DNA of 43,662 nucleotides from UMGS172 sp045587185 (GCA_045587185.1 JAZNBS010000045.1:1-43662), one strand, 5' to 3'. Shown: positions 22,955-32,052, numbered from the stretch's first letter. Notes: generated from the letters alone by a model not told the origin. Program-made: numbers and translations.

Positions 22955-25158
22955 CACATTTCCTCACAAAGCATTGTTTTAAGTGCCGTATAGCGCAGAG
23001 TCTTGCGGTCGTTTTTAGCCATATCCTGCAACACTTGTCGACTTCCGACAACTATGAGCATCTTTTTTGCTCTTGTCACTGCGGTATACAAAAGATTTCG
23101 GTACTTCAACTGGTACGGAAAATCAAGAAGTGGCAGAACAACACAGTCAAACTCACTTCCCTGACTTTTGTGCACCGTTACTGCATAAGCCAACTCAAGT
23201 TGGCGCACCTCTTCACCCGAATACTCGGCAACCTTGTCCACAAAACGGACAGTCAGGCTTCGGTTGGCAACATCAATACTCTCCAGAATACCGACATCAC
23301 CGTTAAACACACCGCATCCGGCATTGCCGTCATCATCTTCCCACACAATATCATAGTTGTTCTTTATCTGCATAACCTTATCACCTTTACGCAGAACAAA
23401 ACCCTTGAACTCGATTTCGGGCACACCTTGAACGGGCGGATTCAACTGTTGTTGAAGAATATTGTTAAGATTGAGTGTTCCCAACTCCATTTTCTTGGAT
23501 GGGCACAAAATTTGAATTTCATCGGTGGGAGAAAAGCCGTAAGCCTCCGGCAGACGACGGCAACAAAGGTCGGTAACGAGACTCGCCGCACGTGAGGGAG
23601 TTCTGCTTTCAATCATAAAAAAGTCGGCATCTTTACGATCAAGTTCCATTACTTCGCCGTTAATTATGCGGTGCGCATTAACAACAATAACGCTTTGCAT
23701 TGCCTGTCTGAAAACCTTATCAAGACGCACGCAGGAAAATTTTTCGGACAGAATAAGGTCTTTAAGCACATTCCCTGCCCCAACACTTGGCAACTGGTCA
23801 GAGTCCCCCACCAACACAAGATGGGTGCCCAACCTCAACGCTTTAAGCAACGCATCAAAAAGCACAACATCCACCATAGACATCTCATCCACAATGACAA
23901 CATCGTGCTCTAGAGGATTTCGCTCGCACCGCACAAAAATATGTGATTCCCCGTCGTCAGACGTGCCGACCTCAAGCAGACGGTGGATTGTTTTTGCTTC
24001 CTTTCCGCACAGTTCGGTCATACGTTTGGCGGCTCTGCCTGTGGGTGCCGCCAAAGCCACCTTAAGGCCGCGGTTTTCCATTATTTTTATAATACCGTTC
24101 ACGGTGGTGGTTTTGCCCGTACCCGGACCCCCCGTAAGAATGAACACACCTGCTTGAACACTGTCGCAAACTGCCCTTCTCTGCAGTTGTTCAAATTTTA
24201 TGCCAAGTTCTTTTTCAACACTTTGCAGTTCCCGTTCAGACACAGGCGTCTCACGGTTCTGCAACTTCAATTCAGTGACGAGTCTGTTGGCTATGTATTG
24301 CTCGCAGAGATATTGTTCCTCCAACGACACAAACTCACGGTCATCAATCTTCACGGGATACATCTGCCTGCGACTTATCAGTTCCTCAATAGAATCGTCA
24401 ATAAGGTCGGTACCGCATTCGCAAAGTTTAGCCGAGGTATCAACCACCTTTTGGCGTGGCAGACAGGTGTGCCCATTGACAAGATTGTGACTCATAACAT
24501 ATATAACCGCGGCGCAGATGCGTTCAAGATTATCTTTTGACACTCCCAGTCTTTCGGCCAGTTCATCCACTCTTTCAAAATCGAACTCGGCACCCACTCG
24601 GCACAAAACGTAAGGATTCTGCTCAATCATCTCGGCAACCGTTTCTCCCAGCACTTTAAAAGCCGAAACAGACTCATCAGCCGATAGCCCAAACTTGGCA
24701 AGTTTAAGACACAGTTCTCTCAAAGACCGCCTGTTTGACACTTCCTCCTGAATCTGCAATGCTCTGGACATTGAAATGCCCTTTATTGTCACAAGACGTT
24801 GGGGTTCTTTCTCCATAACCTCAAATGTTTCATCACCAAAACACTGCACGATTCTTTTGGCGGTTGCAGGTCCGATTCCCTTAATTGCGCCCGAAGAAAG
24901 ATAGCGCAATATGGCAACCGAACCCGACGGCAAAGTTTTTAAAAAACTTTGGGCCCGAAACTGCTGACCGTAGGTGCTGTGCAGTACAAATTTGCCCGTT
25001 ATCTCAAGTTCTTCACCAACCGAGACGCCATTCAAATTTCCAACAACCGTCTCGGTCTCGCCGTTGCTTTCAAGTTCAAGCACGGTGAAGCCGCTTTCGG
25101 CACTGCTGAAAACAATGTGAGTAACCGTTCCGCTTATAATTTCGAGTTTTTCCTCCAC
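22954..25158 (-). CDS. recD2: RecD2-type DNA helicase
   Basis: This 734-aa 5'-3' helicase is of the RecD2/YrrC class found in bacteria lacking RecBC. An extended N-terminal region holds an OB-like start and helix-hairpin-helix parts (GIGPATAKRIV about 94-104). Walker A GGPGTGKT is at 343-350, the DE box is VIVDEMSM, and GDSDQLPSVGAG, VFRQ and AVTVHKSQGSEF are the helicase motifs. The start is GTG, with AGGAGG upstream. It precedes comFC in an operon; the small membrane protein gene ends 20 bp upstream. Confidence 0.95.
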   Translation of the reverse strand: MEEKLEIISGTVTHIVFSSAESGFTVLELESNGETETVVGNLNGVSVGEELEITGKFVLHSTYGQQFRAQSFLKTLPSGSVAILRYLSSGAIKGIGPATAKRIVQCFGDETFEVMEKEPQRLVTIKGISMSRALQIQEEVSNRRSLRELCLKLAKFGLSADESVSAFKVLGETVAEMIEQNPYVLCRVGAEFDFERVDELAERLGVSKDNLERICAAVIYVMSHNLVNGHTCLPRQKVVDTSAKLCECGTDLIDDSIEELISRRQMYPVKIDDREFVSLEEQYLCEQYIANRLVTELKLQNRETPVSERELQSVEKELGIKFEQLQRRAVCDSVQAGVFILTGGPGTGKTTTVNGIIKIMENRGLKVALAAPTGRAAKRMTELCGKEAKTIHRLLEVGTSDDGESHIFVRCERNPLEHDVVIVDEMSMVDVVLFDALLKALRLGTHLVLVGDSDQLPSVGAGNVLKDLILSEKFSCVRLDKVFRQAMQSVIVVNAHRIINGEVMELDRKDADFFMIESRTPSRAASLVTDLCCRRLPEAYGFSPTDEIQILCPSKKMELGTLNLNNILQQQLNPPVQGVPEIEFKGFVLRKGDKVMQIKNNYDIVWEDDDGNAGCGVFNGDVGILESIDVANRSLTVRFVDKVAEYSGEEVRQLELAYAVTVHKSQGSEFDCVVLPLLDFPYQLKYRNLLYTAVTRAKKMLIVVGSRQVLQDMAKNDRKTLRYTALKTMLCEEM

Positions 25159-25178
25159 CGTGACTCAACCTCCTCATC

Positions 25179-25517
25179 TCATTTAAACAAAATTTTTTTC
25201 ATACTCTCCGAATCATTTATATCAAGATATGTTATTCTTGAATGTTCGCAAAGTATTCGACAGTATTCGGCCATTTCAGGCTCAAGACCGCCGTCTATAG
25301 CAAATGCTCTAACTCCATACAGTGCATTTTCCCATTCAAGCGTCCCTATCATCATCTGCAGGTTTATGTCTGCATCCTTGCCGTCAAGCAGTATAACGAA
25401 CGCCCTTTTCCCATTGTAACCCGACGCCGCAATCTTGAGTGCCGCCCATTTTATTATACTGACTGCACCTGCCACCATCAGAACCGACGCAAGAATCCCT
25501 AATAACGTTTCGACCAT
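25179..25517 (-). CDS. Small membrane-anchored protein of unknown function
   Basis: The product has 112 aa from the ATG at 25517, which has AGGGTGAT upstream; the frame is open to 25583 without a ribosome site. A hydrophobic segment (about 3-28) is followed by a soluble part that looks like a small alpha/beta domain with FVILLDGKDADINLQMMIGTLEW and a C-terminal ITYLDINDSES. I do not recognise the family. It lies between the cdaR terminator and recD2 and probably heads the recD2-comFC transcript. There is nothing odd in base composition. Confidence 0.6.
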   Translation of the reverse strand: MVETLLGILASVLMVAGAVSIIKWAALKIAASGYNGKRAFVILLDGKDADINLQMMIGTLEWENALYGVRAFAIDGGLEPEMAEYCRILCEHSRITYLDINDSESMKKILFK

Positions 25518-25563
25518 AAAAATCACCCTGTATATTCTATGGTTGAATGCTCGTCCTTGACAA

Positions 25564-25608
25564 AAAACCGACCGTCGTGCCAAAATATTCGGCTCGGCAA
25601 TCGGTTTT
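25564..25608 (-). terminator. Terminator after cdaR
   Basis: AAAACCGA (25564-25571) pairs with TCGGTTTT (25601-25608), with an inner GCC...GGC hairpin. The - strand continues with TTTTTT. It separates cdaA-cdaR from the recD2 group. Confidence 0.75.
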
Positions 25609-25614
25609 AAGATT

Positions 25615-26952
25615 TTATTTTATTTCCACAATGGTCTCCTGTGGGTCAATGCTGTTTGCCCAAGCATAAACTTTGCCCGATGTTGTGGTGACAGTTATAG
25701 GCTTAGTTACACTGGACGGTGTTGTGATTCCCGAACAGTCCACCTGTAGTATAATACCGTTTTTAGCCTCAGTCAAAGAGGTTTCATTGCGGTCATAACA
25801 AATTTTGACCTTAATGGTCTTCCCTGTTATGACTGATGATGCTTTCAAGCCTTCAGGCAATCCTTTGAATTTGATTTTGGACGGGTCAACTGTAATGTCA
25901 GCCGTTCTCAAATTGCCCAATTTAAGAGCAACAGTAACCTCTTCGGTTCCGTCGACAACCTCAACTCCTTCGGGCAAGACAAACGAAACATTGAAAGAGG
26001 TGTTCTGACTGTTGACCTTCATAAAGTCGACCGCCGAAAGACTCAGACCCGTTGACAGCAACCCATCAATAGCCTCTACAGGACCGCGAACCTTGACCTT
26101 GGTAAGTTCGGCTTTGGCTCTTGCAGTCTCACTGTAACTGTAAAGTTTGTGGGGCGGGTATTCCCCATAGCATTGCGGAAGATTTGTAAAGGTTGGTTTC
26201 AGATTAACCTCGGCCACCTTAAAGACAACTACCCTCACATAAGTGTCGGTATTATAGACAAGTTGGGAAGTATCAACAGGGTTGCCTACCGCGTCGTAAA
26301 ACACCAGTGTTGCGGGAAGATTCTGTGACTCAGGCAACACATCGTTGGGTAATACAGGGGTAACAACAACCTTGGATATTGAGCCAATAACCTCAGACGG
26401 ACCCATTACATTAAGTTTTACAATGTCCGAACCGTCGGCATTGGATTTCAGAGAACTCTTGAATATCTCACGGTCCTGCGGTAACAACTGAAGAAATGCC
26501 GAAACGTCGGTCTCAACCGGAATGTCGGCCGAGGTATCATAGTCATAATCAACCCTGATATAGGACGGTGAAATTTTTGACACAGTACACCCCGAAAGGT
26601 CTACCTTAGCAGATAAATTCAACACATATGTGCCGGGCTTATTGACATCGGCGTAAGACACAACCGAGACGGTTATATCCTCTTTAGATACGTTGCTGAC
26701 AATATACCCCGGTCCGCTTACGGTGACCGAAACATCATTCTTATAATCACCCACAACCAGCAATTCCTGACCGTTATCATCGGTCTGGTCGGCAACGGCA
26801 ACCGTTATATCGGTCACAGTAACCTCACGGGTTGGATTTTCGGTTATATCAATAACAAGCCAGAATATGACGGCACAAACAAGTGAAAACACCATGAGGA
26901 ACTTTTTGTTATCAAACAGTTTTGAGATAAAACTCACTGGATTGAATCTCAC
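25615..26952 (-). CDS. cdaR: YbbR-domain protein, CdaR-like regulator of c-di-AMP synthesis
   Basis: This 445-aa protein has one N-terminal membrane span (about 17-33, VFSLVCAVIFWLVIDI) followed by an extracytoplasmic region with several YbbR repeats, visible as recurring strands such as VTVSGPGYIV, VNVMGPSEVI-like and VKVRGPVEAI. CdaR modulates the membrane-bound cyclase CdaA encoded just upstream. The likely start is GTG. glmM, which usually follows in Bacilli, is absent here and a terminator closes the operon. Confidence 0.9.
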   Translation of the reverse strand: MRFNPVSFISKLFDNKKFLMVFSLVCAVIFWLVIDITENPTREVTVTDITVAVADQTDDNGQELLVVGDYKNDVSVTVSGPGYIVSNVSKEDITVSVVSYADVNKPGTYVLNLSAKVDLSGCTVSKISPSYIRVDYDYDTSADIPVETDVSAFLQLLPQDREIFKSSLKSNADGSDIVKLNVMGPSEVIGSISKVVVTPVLPNDVLPESQNLPATLVFYDAVGNPVDTSQLVYNTDTYVRVVVFKVAEVNLKPTFTNLPQCYGEYPPHKLYSYSETARAKAELTKVKVRGPVEAIDGLLSTGLSLSAVDFMKVNSQNTSFNVSFVLPEGVEVVDGTEEVTVALKLGNLRTADITVDPSKIKFKGLPEGLKASSVITGKTIKVKICYDRNETSLTEAKNGIILQVDCSGITTPSSVTKPITVTTTSGKVYAWANSIDPQETIVEIK

Positions 26953-26991
26953 AAGCCGTCACATCCTTTCTTTTAAAATCAATTTATCGGT

Positions 26992-27930
26992 TTATTGGCC
27001 CTGTGCATCGTCAGAAGCGTTTTGACCGTTGTTGTCATCATCCGTGTTATCGGTCTTTCTTGCAAAAATCCTTGAAAGCCAACCTTTTTTATTGTTTTCT
27101 TCAACGGTGATTAGTTCACCGTAAAGTTTTTCACGCAGGTTCATCTGGTTAAAACCGCGGGTAATGGTACCGTTAATACAAACTGAAATAACACCCGTTT
27201 CTTCAGAAACAACCACCACTACAGCGTCGGACGTTTCGCTCATACCGACCGCCGCTCTGTGACGTGTACCCAATTCCTTACTGAGTTCGTTATTGGCGGT
27301 CAACGGCAGAATACAACCCGCTGCTGCAACACGGCATGACCGAATAACCATACCGCCGTCGTGTAACGGTGATTTAGGGTAGAAAATATTGCCGACGATT
27401 TCTTGCGAAATAGCAGCATCCACCATTGTTCCGGTGGAAATAACTTCACCCAAAGGGGTGGAACGCTCAAAAACTATCAAAGCGCCTATCTTCTGCTCCT
27501 GCATAGATGCGCAGGCTTTGCAGACCTCATCAATGCTTTTTTGCACTTCTTCGGACACGGTTGAATTCTGCATAACACCGAAATTGCCAATCTTACTGTG
27601 ACCCACACGTTCAAGAGCGTGACGGAGTTCGGGTTGAAAGATGATAGCAACAGCGATGATGGCATAATCGAAGAATTTTGTGAGCAACCATTTAAGACTT
27701 ATAAGGTCAAGCCACTGCGCAACAAACCAGATTCCCAAAAGCAACAAAAGGCCTTTTATAAGCACCTTTGCGCGGGTTTCTTTAAAGAAACCGATGGCCT
27801 TGTAAATAACAAACGCGACTATAACAATATCAAGCAGGTCGGCAAAAATGCGCATATCGGCAAAAGCCATCAACAACTGTTTAAAAAAGCCCGAGACGGC
27901 ATCCCAGACCTCACTGAAAAAAGTGGCCAT
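26992..27930 (-). CDS. cdaA: Membrane-bound diadenylate cyclase CdaA
   Basis: This 312-aa enzyme makes cyclic di-AMP, a messenger for potassium and osmotic control. There are three N-terminal membrane spans (about 30-48, 56-75 and 82-98), then the DAC domain with D191-G192-G193 in SPLHDGGM and R223-H224-R225 in TRHRAAVG. The family motif is normally DGA; here the third position is Gly. The C-terminus ends in an acidic/polar tail of about 20 residues. It is followed 39 bp later by cdaR. Confidence 0.95.
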   Translation of the reverse strand: MATFFSEVWDAVSGFFKQLLMAFADMRIFADLLDIVIVAFVIYKAIGFFKETRAKVLIKGLLLLLGIWFVAQWLDLISLKWLLTKFFDYAIIAVAIIFQPELRHALERVGHSKIGNFGVMQNSTVSEEVQKSIDEVCKACASMQEQKIGALIVFERSTPLGEVISTGTMVDAAISQEIVGNIFYPKSPLHDGGMVIRSCRVAAAGCILPLTANNELSKELGTRHRAAVGMSETSDAVVVVVSEETGVISVCINGTITRGFNQMNLREKLYGELITVEENNKKGWLSRIFARKTDNTDDDNNGQNASDDAQGQ

Positions 27931-28015
27931 TGCCTCACATCCTTCCGCATTTTTTATTCACAATTTATTTTACCATAACACGCGCCCGATAATCAATAGC
28001 AATTTTGCAATTTTT

Positions 28016-29155
28016 TTAGAATTTTACAATATTTTTCACGGCATTAAGCAGTTTGTCGGCGTCCTGTCTTGTGTTAAACACCGAACAGCATATTCTCACG
28101 GTTCCCGAATCGACGGTGCCAAGTCTTCTGTGAGCCATGGGCGCGCAATGAAGCCCTGCCCTGACGGCTATTCCCATATCATTAAGCCTTTGTGCCGTCA
28201 CAACACTGTCAAGACCGCTGACGTTGAAAGAGAGCGTTGGGACAAAACTGCCTAAAGACGGTTTTGGTGTATAAAGAATAACCTTGGGGATGTTTTTCAA
28301 TCCGTCATGAATATACCCCATTAAGTCAAGTTCGTGTCGGTATATTCTTGCAGTCCCCTTCGATTTCACAAAATCGACACCCGCCGAAATTCCCATAATA
28401 CCGGCGACATTTACCGTTCCGCTTTCAAACCGTTCAGGGTAGTCACGGGGTTGCTCGTAACTTATCGAAAGCGAACCCGTACCACCCTCAACAAGCGTGT
28501 CGGGAATCTCGCCTAATGCTATGAGAATTCCCGTGCCCATTGGCGCATAAAGTCCTTTGTGCGGTGCGATGCAAAGATAATCAATTTTTAGAGTTTGCAT
28601 ATCAATATCCAGAATGCCCGCCGTCTGTGCCGCATCCACCAAAAACGGCACCCCAAGCCGTGCACAAATTGCGCCAATTTCCTTAATGGGCATAATCTCA
28701 CCCGTTACATTGGACGCGTGTGTGCACACCACAAGGCGGGTATCAGGTTTTATAAGCCGTTCAAAGGAACGCGCCGTAGCCATCTGGTCGCCGAAAATGA
28801 CTTCGGCAAAATCAACATCAACGCCTGAGCGTTGCAGTTTATACAACGGCCGTGCTACCGCGTTGTGTTCAAGGCTAGAGGCAACAACATGGTCACCCTT
28901 TCGGCAAACGCCCTTAATAACAAGGTTTAACGCCGTTGTGCAGTTGGGTGTAAAAATCACCCTTTCAGGCGCATTGGCGCCAAAAAGTTGTGACACCTTT
29001 TCACGGCACATATATATTCTTTCGGAGCACTCCACCGAACGGTTGTAACCGCCGCGACCGGGGTTTACAGAATATTCGCGCAAGGCACGGTTGACGGCAT
29101 TTATGACCTCGGGCGGTTTTGTGCCCGTAGTGGCCGCATTGTCAAAATAAATCAT
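28016..29155 (-). CDS. Class V aminotransferase, cysteine desulfurase-like
   Basis: This PLP enzyme of 379 aa resembles the cysteine desulfurase family related to SufS and CsdB. The PLP lysine is K200 in CIAPHKGLYAPMG, with DAAQTAG for cofactor binding. C337 in RAGLHCAPMAH is at the place of the sulfur-carrying cysteine. It should take sulfur or selenium from cysteine or selenocysteine. The partner gene upstream encodes a DUF3343 protein with a single cysteine, and the two overlap by 4 bases. Members of this subfamily are often found near selenium-related genes; none is visible here. No iscU or suf genes are near. Confidence 0.85.
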   Translation of the reverse strand: MIYFDNAATTGTKPPEVINAVNRALREYSVNPGRGGYNRSVECSERIYMCREKVSQLFGANAPERVIFTPNCTTALNLVIKGVCRKGDHVVASSLEHNAVARPLYKLQRSGVDVDFAEVIFGDQMATARSFERLIKPDTRLVVCTHASNVTGEIMPIKEIGAICARLGVPFLVDAAQTAGILDIDMQTLKIDYLCIAPHKGLYAPMGTGILIALGEIPDTLVEGGTGSLSISYEQPRDYPERFESGTVNVAGIMGISAGVDFVKSKGTARIYRHELDLMGYIHDGLKNIPKVILYTPKPSLGSFVPTLSFNVSGLDSVVTAQRLNDMGIAVRAGLHCAPMAHRRLGTVDSGTVRICCSVFNTRQDADKLLNAVKNIVKF

Positions 29156-29376
29156 ACTTTCACTTCCCTCTCCGATATTATCCTGACATTTTCATTTTCC
29201 AATATCTCCCTGACACGACCCACGTCATCCGCCGATACCACAATGCCGTAAAGACATCCTGCCGCCGTTCCCCCCTGAGCCTTGCGGACCTCAGTTGGTA
29301 TACCGCGAAGTTTTAAGACCGCTTTGGCTTTGTTGGCATAGGTTGCCGTGGTAGTGACAAGTTGAACCTTTCTCAT
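29152..29376 (-). CDS. DUF3343 protein, possible sulfur/selenium carrier
   Basis: This 74-aa protein matches the DUF3343 pattern (putative Se/S carrier): a short beta-alpha-beta fold with C41 in the context GGTAAGCLYGI. Such proteins often sit next to cysteine desulfurases or YedF. Its gene overlaps the desulfurase by 4 bases (ATGA), so the pair is co-translated. It has a GGAGG site. The carrier role is inferred from the family and gene pairing. A structured leader lies 40 bases upstream. Confidence 0.75.
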   Translation of the reverse strand: MRKVQLVTTTATYANKAKAVLKLRGIPTEVRKAQGGTAAGCLYGIVVSADDVGRVREILENENVRIISEREVKV

Positions 29377-29416
29377 TTTTCATCCCTCCGATTTTAAACA
29401 AAATTTGGGTAACAAG

Positions 29417-29465
29417 TCCACCCTTACATCTTATGCCTTGATAAGGGGCGGTGTAACCGTGTGGA
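29417..29465 (-). promoter_or_regulatory. Candidate three-way-junction RNA leader before the DUF3343 gene
   Basis: On the - strand UCCA (29465-29462) pairs with UGGA (29420-29417), CGGU (29459-29456) with ACCG (29452-29449), and CCCUUA (29447-29442) with UAAGGG (29426-29421). These nest into a compact three-way junction about 40 bases before the ATG. CUUAU/AUAAG gives an alternative inner stem. Not a riboswitch class I recognise, and chance folding is possible. Confidence 0.35.
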
Positions 29466-29502
29466 TCAAGAAAATCCGTTATTCCAAAGCAATAAAAAAA
29501 GA

Positions 29503-29549
29503 GATACAGATGCAGTACACACCTTTTTTGTGTCTACCGCATCTGTATC
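29503..29549 (-). terminator. Terminator after the pgsA-like gene
   Basis: GATACAGATGC (29503-29513) pairs perfectly with GCATCTGTATC (29539-29549), with an inner ACACA/TGTGT pairing. The - strand continues with CTCTTTTTTTATT. Confidence 0.9.
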
Positions 29550-29562
29550 ACTTTAATTAAAA

Positions 29563-30153
29563 TCAGTATTTATTTTTTGCTTCTCTTAAAATTTTAAGAT
29601 TACTTACCGCATAAAGGGCAAACGACAAAATCATAACGGCAATACATACCGCTATTGAAACGTGTGACACAAGGGTGGTAATATCATACCACGCAAGGTG
29701 TAAAAATATCATAGCGAACAGAACCACAGTTGTCAGTTTTCCGTGCCACTTTGCACCGTTAACAACGCCTAATTTTTTCGCAATGTGCAGGTTAACCGCG
29801 CCAGTTATGACCTCTTTAACCAGTAGCACGGCAACCACTATCAAAATAACGTTATACCTTGCCACAAGGCATAACAGAACAACGCCTTGGGTCAGTTTGT
29901 CTGCAACAGGGTCAAGCGCCTTGCCAAAATTGCTTATCATATTAAAATGCCTTGCAATAAATCCGTCGGCCACATCGGTCAATGCTGACACTCCAAACAA
30001 CATCGCCGTTGCAATGCCGTTTTTTTCTACAAAAAACGCAATACAAAGAAACGGTATCAATGCTAATCTCAGCAGTGACAGTATATTGGGTACGGTCCAT
30101 ATCCTGTCACTGTAATCAATTGGCCTCGAGGTTTGGCCTGTCTTGCTCTGCAT
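29563..30153 (-). CDS. pgsA: CDP-alcohol phosphatidyltransferase, phosphatidylglycerophosphate synthase-like
   Basis: This 196-aa membrane enzyme starts at the ATG at 30153, which has AAGGAG 9 bases upstream; the frame extends 21 bases further. It carries the family signature D60-x2-D63-G-x2-A-R-x8-G-x3-D81-x3-D85 within TDVADGFIAR...GKALDPVADK, and about five membrane spans. It likely makes phosphatidylglycerophosphate from CDP-diacylglycerol and glycerol 3-phosphate. The start lies inside the end of the transporter gene (38-bp overlap in a different frame), so the two are coupled. The exact alcohol is not proven. Confidence 0.88.
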   Translation of the reverse strand: MQSKTGQTSRPIDYSDRIWTVPNILSLLRLALIPFLCIAFFVEKNGIATAMLFGVSALTDVADGFIARHFNMISNFGKALDPVADKLTQGVVLLCLVARYNVILIVVAVLLVKEVITGAVNLHIAKKLGVVNGAKWHGKLTTVVLFAMIFLHLAWYDITTLVSHVSIAVCIAVMILSFALYAVSNLKILREAKNKY

Positions 30154-31324
30154 CGGACACCACTCCTTCATCAAACTCTTTTTCGCGCTTTTTCAAATTA
30201 TTCTTGATCATCTTATAAAGTGCCGCTGCCAAAGGAACTCCCAAAAGCATTCCAACAACGCCCATAACACCGCCGCCAACAGTAACCGCAGCAAGCACCC
30301 ATATTCCCGGCAAACCGATTGAAGTTCCCACAACCTTAGGATAAATCAGGTTGCCCTCAATCTGCTGTAGGACAATTATAAATATAAGGAACACTACAGC
30401 CTTTATGGGCGACTCCATCAGGATAAGGAATGCACCGACGCCCGCGCCGATATAAGCACCTGCGACGGGAATCAATGCCGTCAGTGCAATTAAGGCACCT
30501 ATCATAGGCGCATAAGGCAACTGAAGTATCAACATACCGATAGCGCACAGGCTTCCCAAAATAACGGCTTCAATACACTGTCCGACAATGTAATTGTGGA
30601 AGCAATCGTTAACAATCCCGAACGCATATTTTGTGTTTTTGTAAATCTTAGGGCCTGTGTATCTTTTCATCAAACGGTCAATCTGACTGCCCAAAGTCTC
30701 CTTACTGATAAGAATATACACCGCAAAAATGACACTGAGCACAGCAGTGATTATTCCCGAAAAGACAGAAGAAACCGCCGAAATAACAACGTCCATAACA
30801 TTACCCAATCCGCTTGAGACCACCGAAACAGCCCTGCCAACCCAAGACTGCCAGTCAAAAGATTTGAGATAATCAACCGTCTTATCGGTAAGAATATCAT
30901 GCTTTTCGAGGAAAGCTACCGTCTTTTGTGCAACGCTCGGCACTGCGTTGATAATAAGTTTTATACACTCAATAAATTGTGGCAAAACAAGACCTACCAC
31001 AAGAGAAATTATGGCAATCAAGGTTACAAAAGCCAACACAAGACAAACGGGGCGTCGGCTTTTTATTGCTATCTTTTTAGTAGATTTTTTAAAATAATAA
31101 CGCTCATAAAACGCCATAAGAATATTGAGGATATAAGCAATGGCGGCACCTATTATAAGCGGTGAAGCCGCACCGATAACACCTGCGACAAAACCTGCCA
31201 CTACCTTCCAATATTCAATACACAAATACAAAAGAAAAGCACTCACGCCTATGATAAGGCATTGCTTCCAACCGAATTTCGGTTCTTTTTCGGAACTTTT
31301 TCTGCTTACTTTTTGAGTTTTCAT
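30116..31324 (-). CDS. AI-2E family transporter / permease
   Basis: This integral membrane protein of 402 aa (ATG at 31324, after GGTGACATT; a TTG at 31336 is in frame) has about seven to eight hydrophobic segments, and the family's C-terminal block IYPKVVGTSIGLPGIWVLAA is clear. Members export signalling molecules, cations or other solutes; the AI-2 role holds only for one member. No signal synthesis gene is near. It overlaps the pgsA-like gene downstream. Confidence 0.88.
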   Translation of the reverse strand: MKTQKVSRKSSEKEPKFGWKQCLIIGVSAFLLYLCIEYWKVVAGFVAGVIGAASPLIIGAAIAYILNILMAFYERYYFKKSTKKIAIKSRRPVCLVLAFVTLIAIISLVVGLVLPQFIECIKLIINAVPSVAQKTVAFLEKHDILTDKTVDYLKSFDWQSWVGRAVSVVSSGLGNVMDVVISAVSSVFSGIITAVLSVIFAVYILISKETLGSQIDRLMKRYTGPKIYKNTKYAFGIVNDCFHNYIVGQCIEAVILGSLCAIGMLILQLPYAPMIGALIALTALIPVAGAYIGAGVGAFLILMESPIKAVVFLIFIIVLQQIEGNLIYPKVVGTSIGLPGIWVLAAVTVGGGVMGVVGMLLGVPLAAALYKMIKNNLKKREKEFDEGVVSDAEQDRPNLEAN

Positions 31325-31404
31325 AATGTCACCCAACTAAAAATTATTTTAGAAGAATATTTTACCACAAACAAACATTACTTGCAATAGTTGTCGGTAA
31401 TTTT

Positions 31405-32049
31405 TCACAGTATTTGACAATCATTATATATTCTTATTTCACCGCCGTCATAACATACAGACACGGCATAACCGTCTTCAACAAAGGTTTTCACGGTTGC
31501 ATCAGACAGTACATTTTCACATTTAAAATTATCGGCAAGACCTTCGCCTGAATGTTTTGCAACGGCTTCCTTTTTTGTCCAAACCTCAAAAAACCGTTCA
31601 GCCTTATCCGTTTCACCGTTAAAAATATATGTCATATCGGCTTTTGAAAAAAATCTTTCGGATATTTTAAGGTCAACGGGTCTTATTTTTTCTATATCAA
31701 TGCCAACCGCCTTGTCCGACAATGCCACGGCAACCAACCCGTCTGTGTGCGAAATGCTGAATTCAATATTACGATGGTTTAAAAGATACGGCTTGCCTTT
31801 GTCACTCACTGCAAAACTCAAACTTCCACTGTCAGTATTTAATCGGTTACACAGCACCTTGTTCAAAAGCAGTCCTGCAAACAGTGATTGCTTTTGCTTA
31901 TCCTTTTGTTTCAAACGCAACACCTTATCCCGCCTTTCGGGCGAAACAAAGTTAAGTAATCCCGAAAATTCATTGTCTGATATGTTCGGAATTCTACACA
32001 AAAAAACCTCGGTCAAACCATCGGCCTCCTTTTGAAAATCAAGTACCAT
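31405..32049 (-). CDS. Sfp-type 4'-phosphopantetheinyl transferase
   Basis: This 214-aa protein transfers the phosphopantetheine arm from CoA to carrier proteins. The metal- and CoA-binding motifs VGIDIEKIRP and FFEVWTKKEAVAKHSGEGL are clear, and the length matches Sfp-type enzymes, not the short AcpS. It begins 3 bp after the copA stop with a weak ribosome site, so it may be co-expressed with the copper genes, an odd pairing. No polyketide or nonribosomal peptide genes are in this window, so its carrier target is unknown. Confidence 0.88.
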   Translation of the reverse strand: MVLDFQKEADGLTEVFLCRIPNISDNEFSGLLNFVSPERRDKVLRLKQKDKQKQSLFAGLLLNKVLCNRLNTDSGSLSFAVSDKGKPYLLNHRNIEFSISHTDGLVAVALSDKAVGIDIEKIRPVDLKISERFFSKADMTYIFNGETDKAERFFEVWTKKEAVAKHSGEGLADNFKCENVLSDATVKTFVEDGYAVSVCYDGGEIRIYNDCQIL

Positions 32050-32052
32050 TTT

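Noticed and set aside
23035..24540. Long + strand open frames opposite recD2
   Set aside because: They are antisense to a clear helicase gene, lack ribosome sites and show low-complexity or cysteine/histidine-rich translations typical of shadow frames.
29410..29467. T-box or known riboswitch before the DUF3343 gene
   Set aside because: The T-box sequence (GGGTGGNACCGCG) and a specifier loop are absent, and I could not match another known class, so only a candidate structure is reported.
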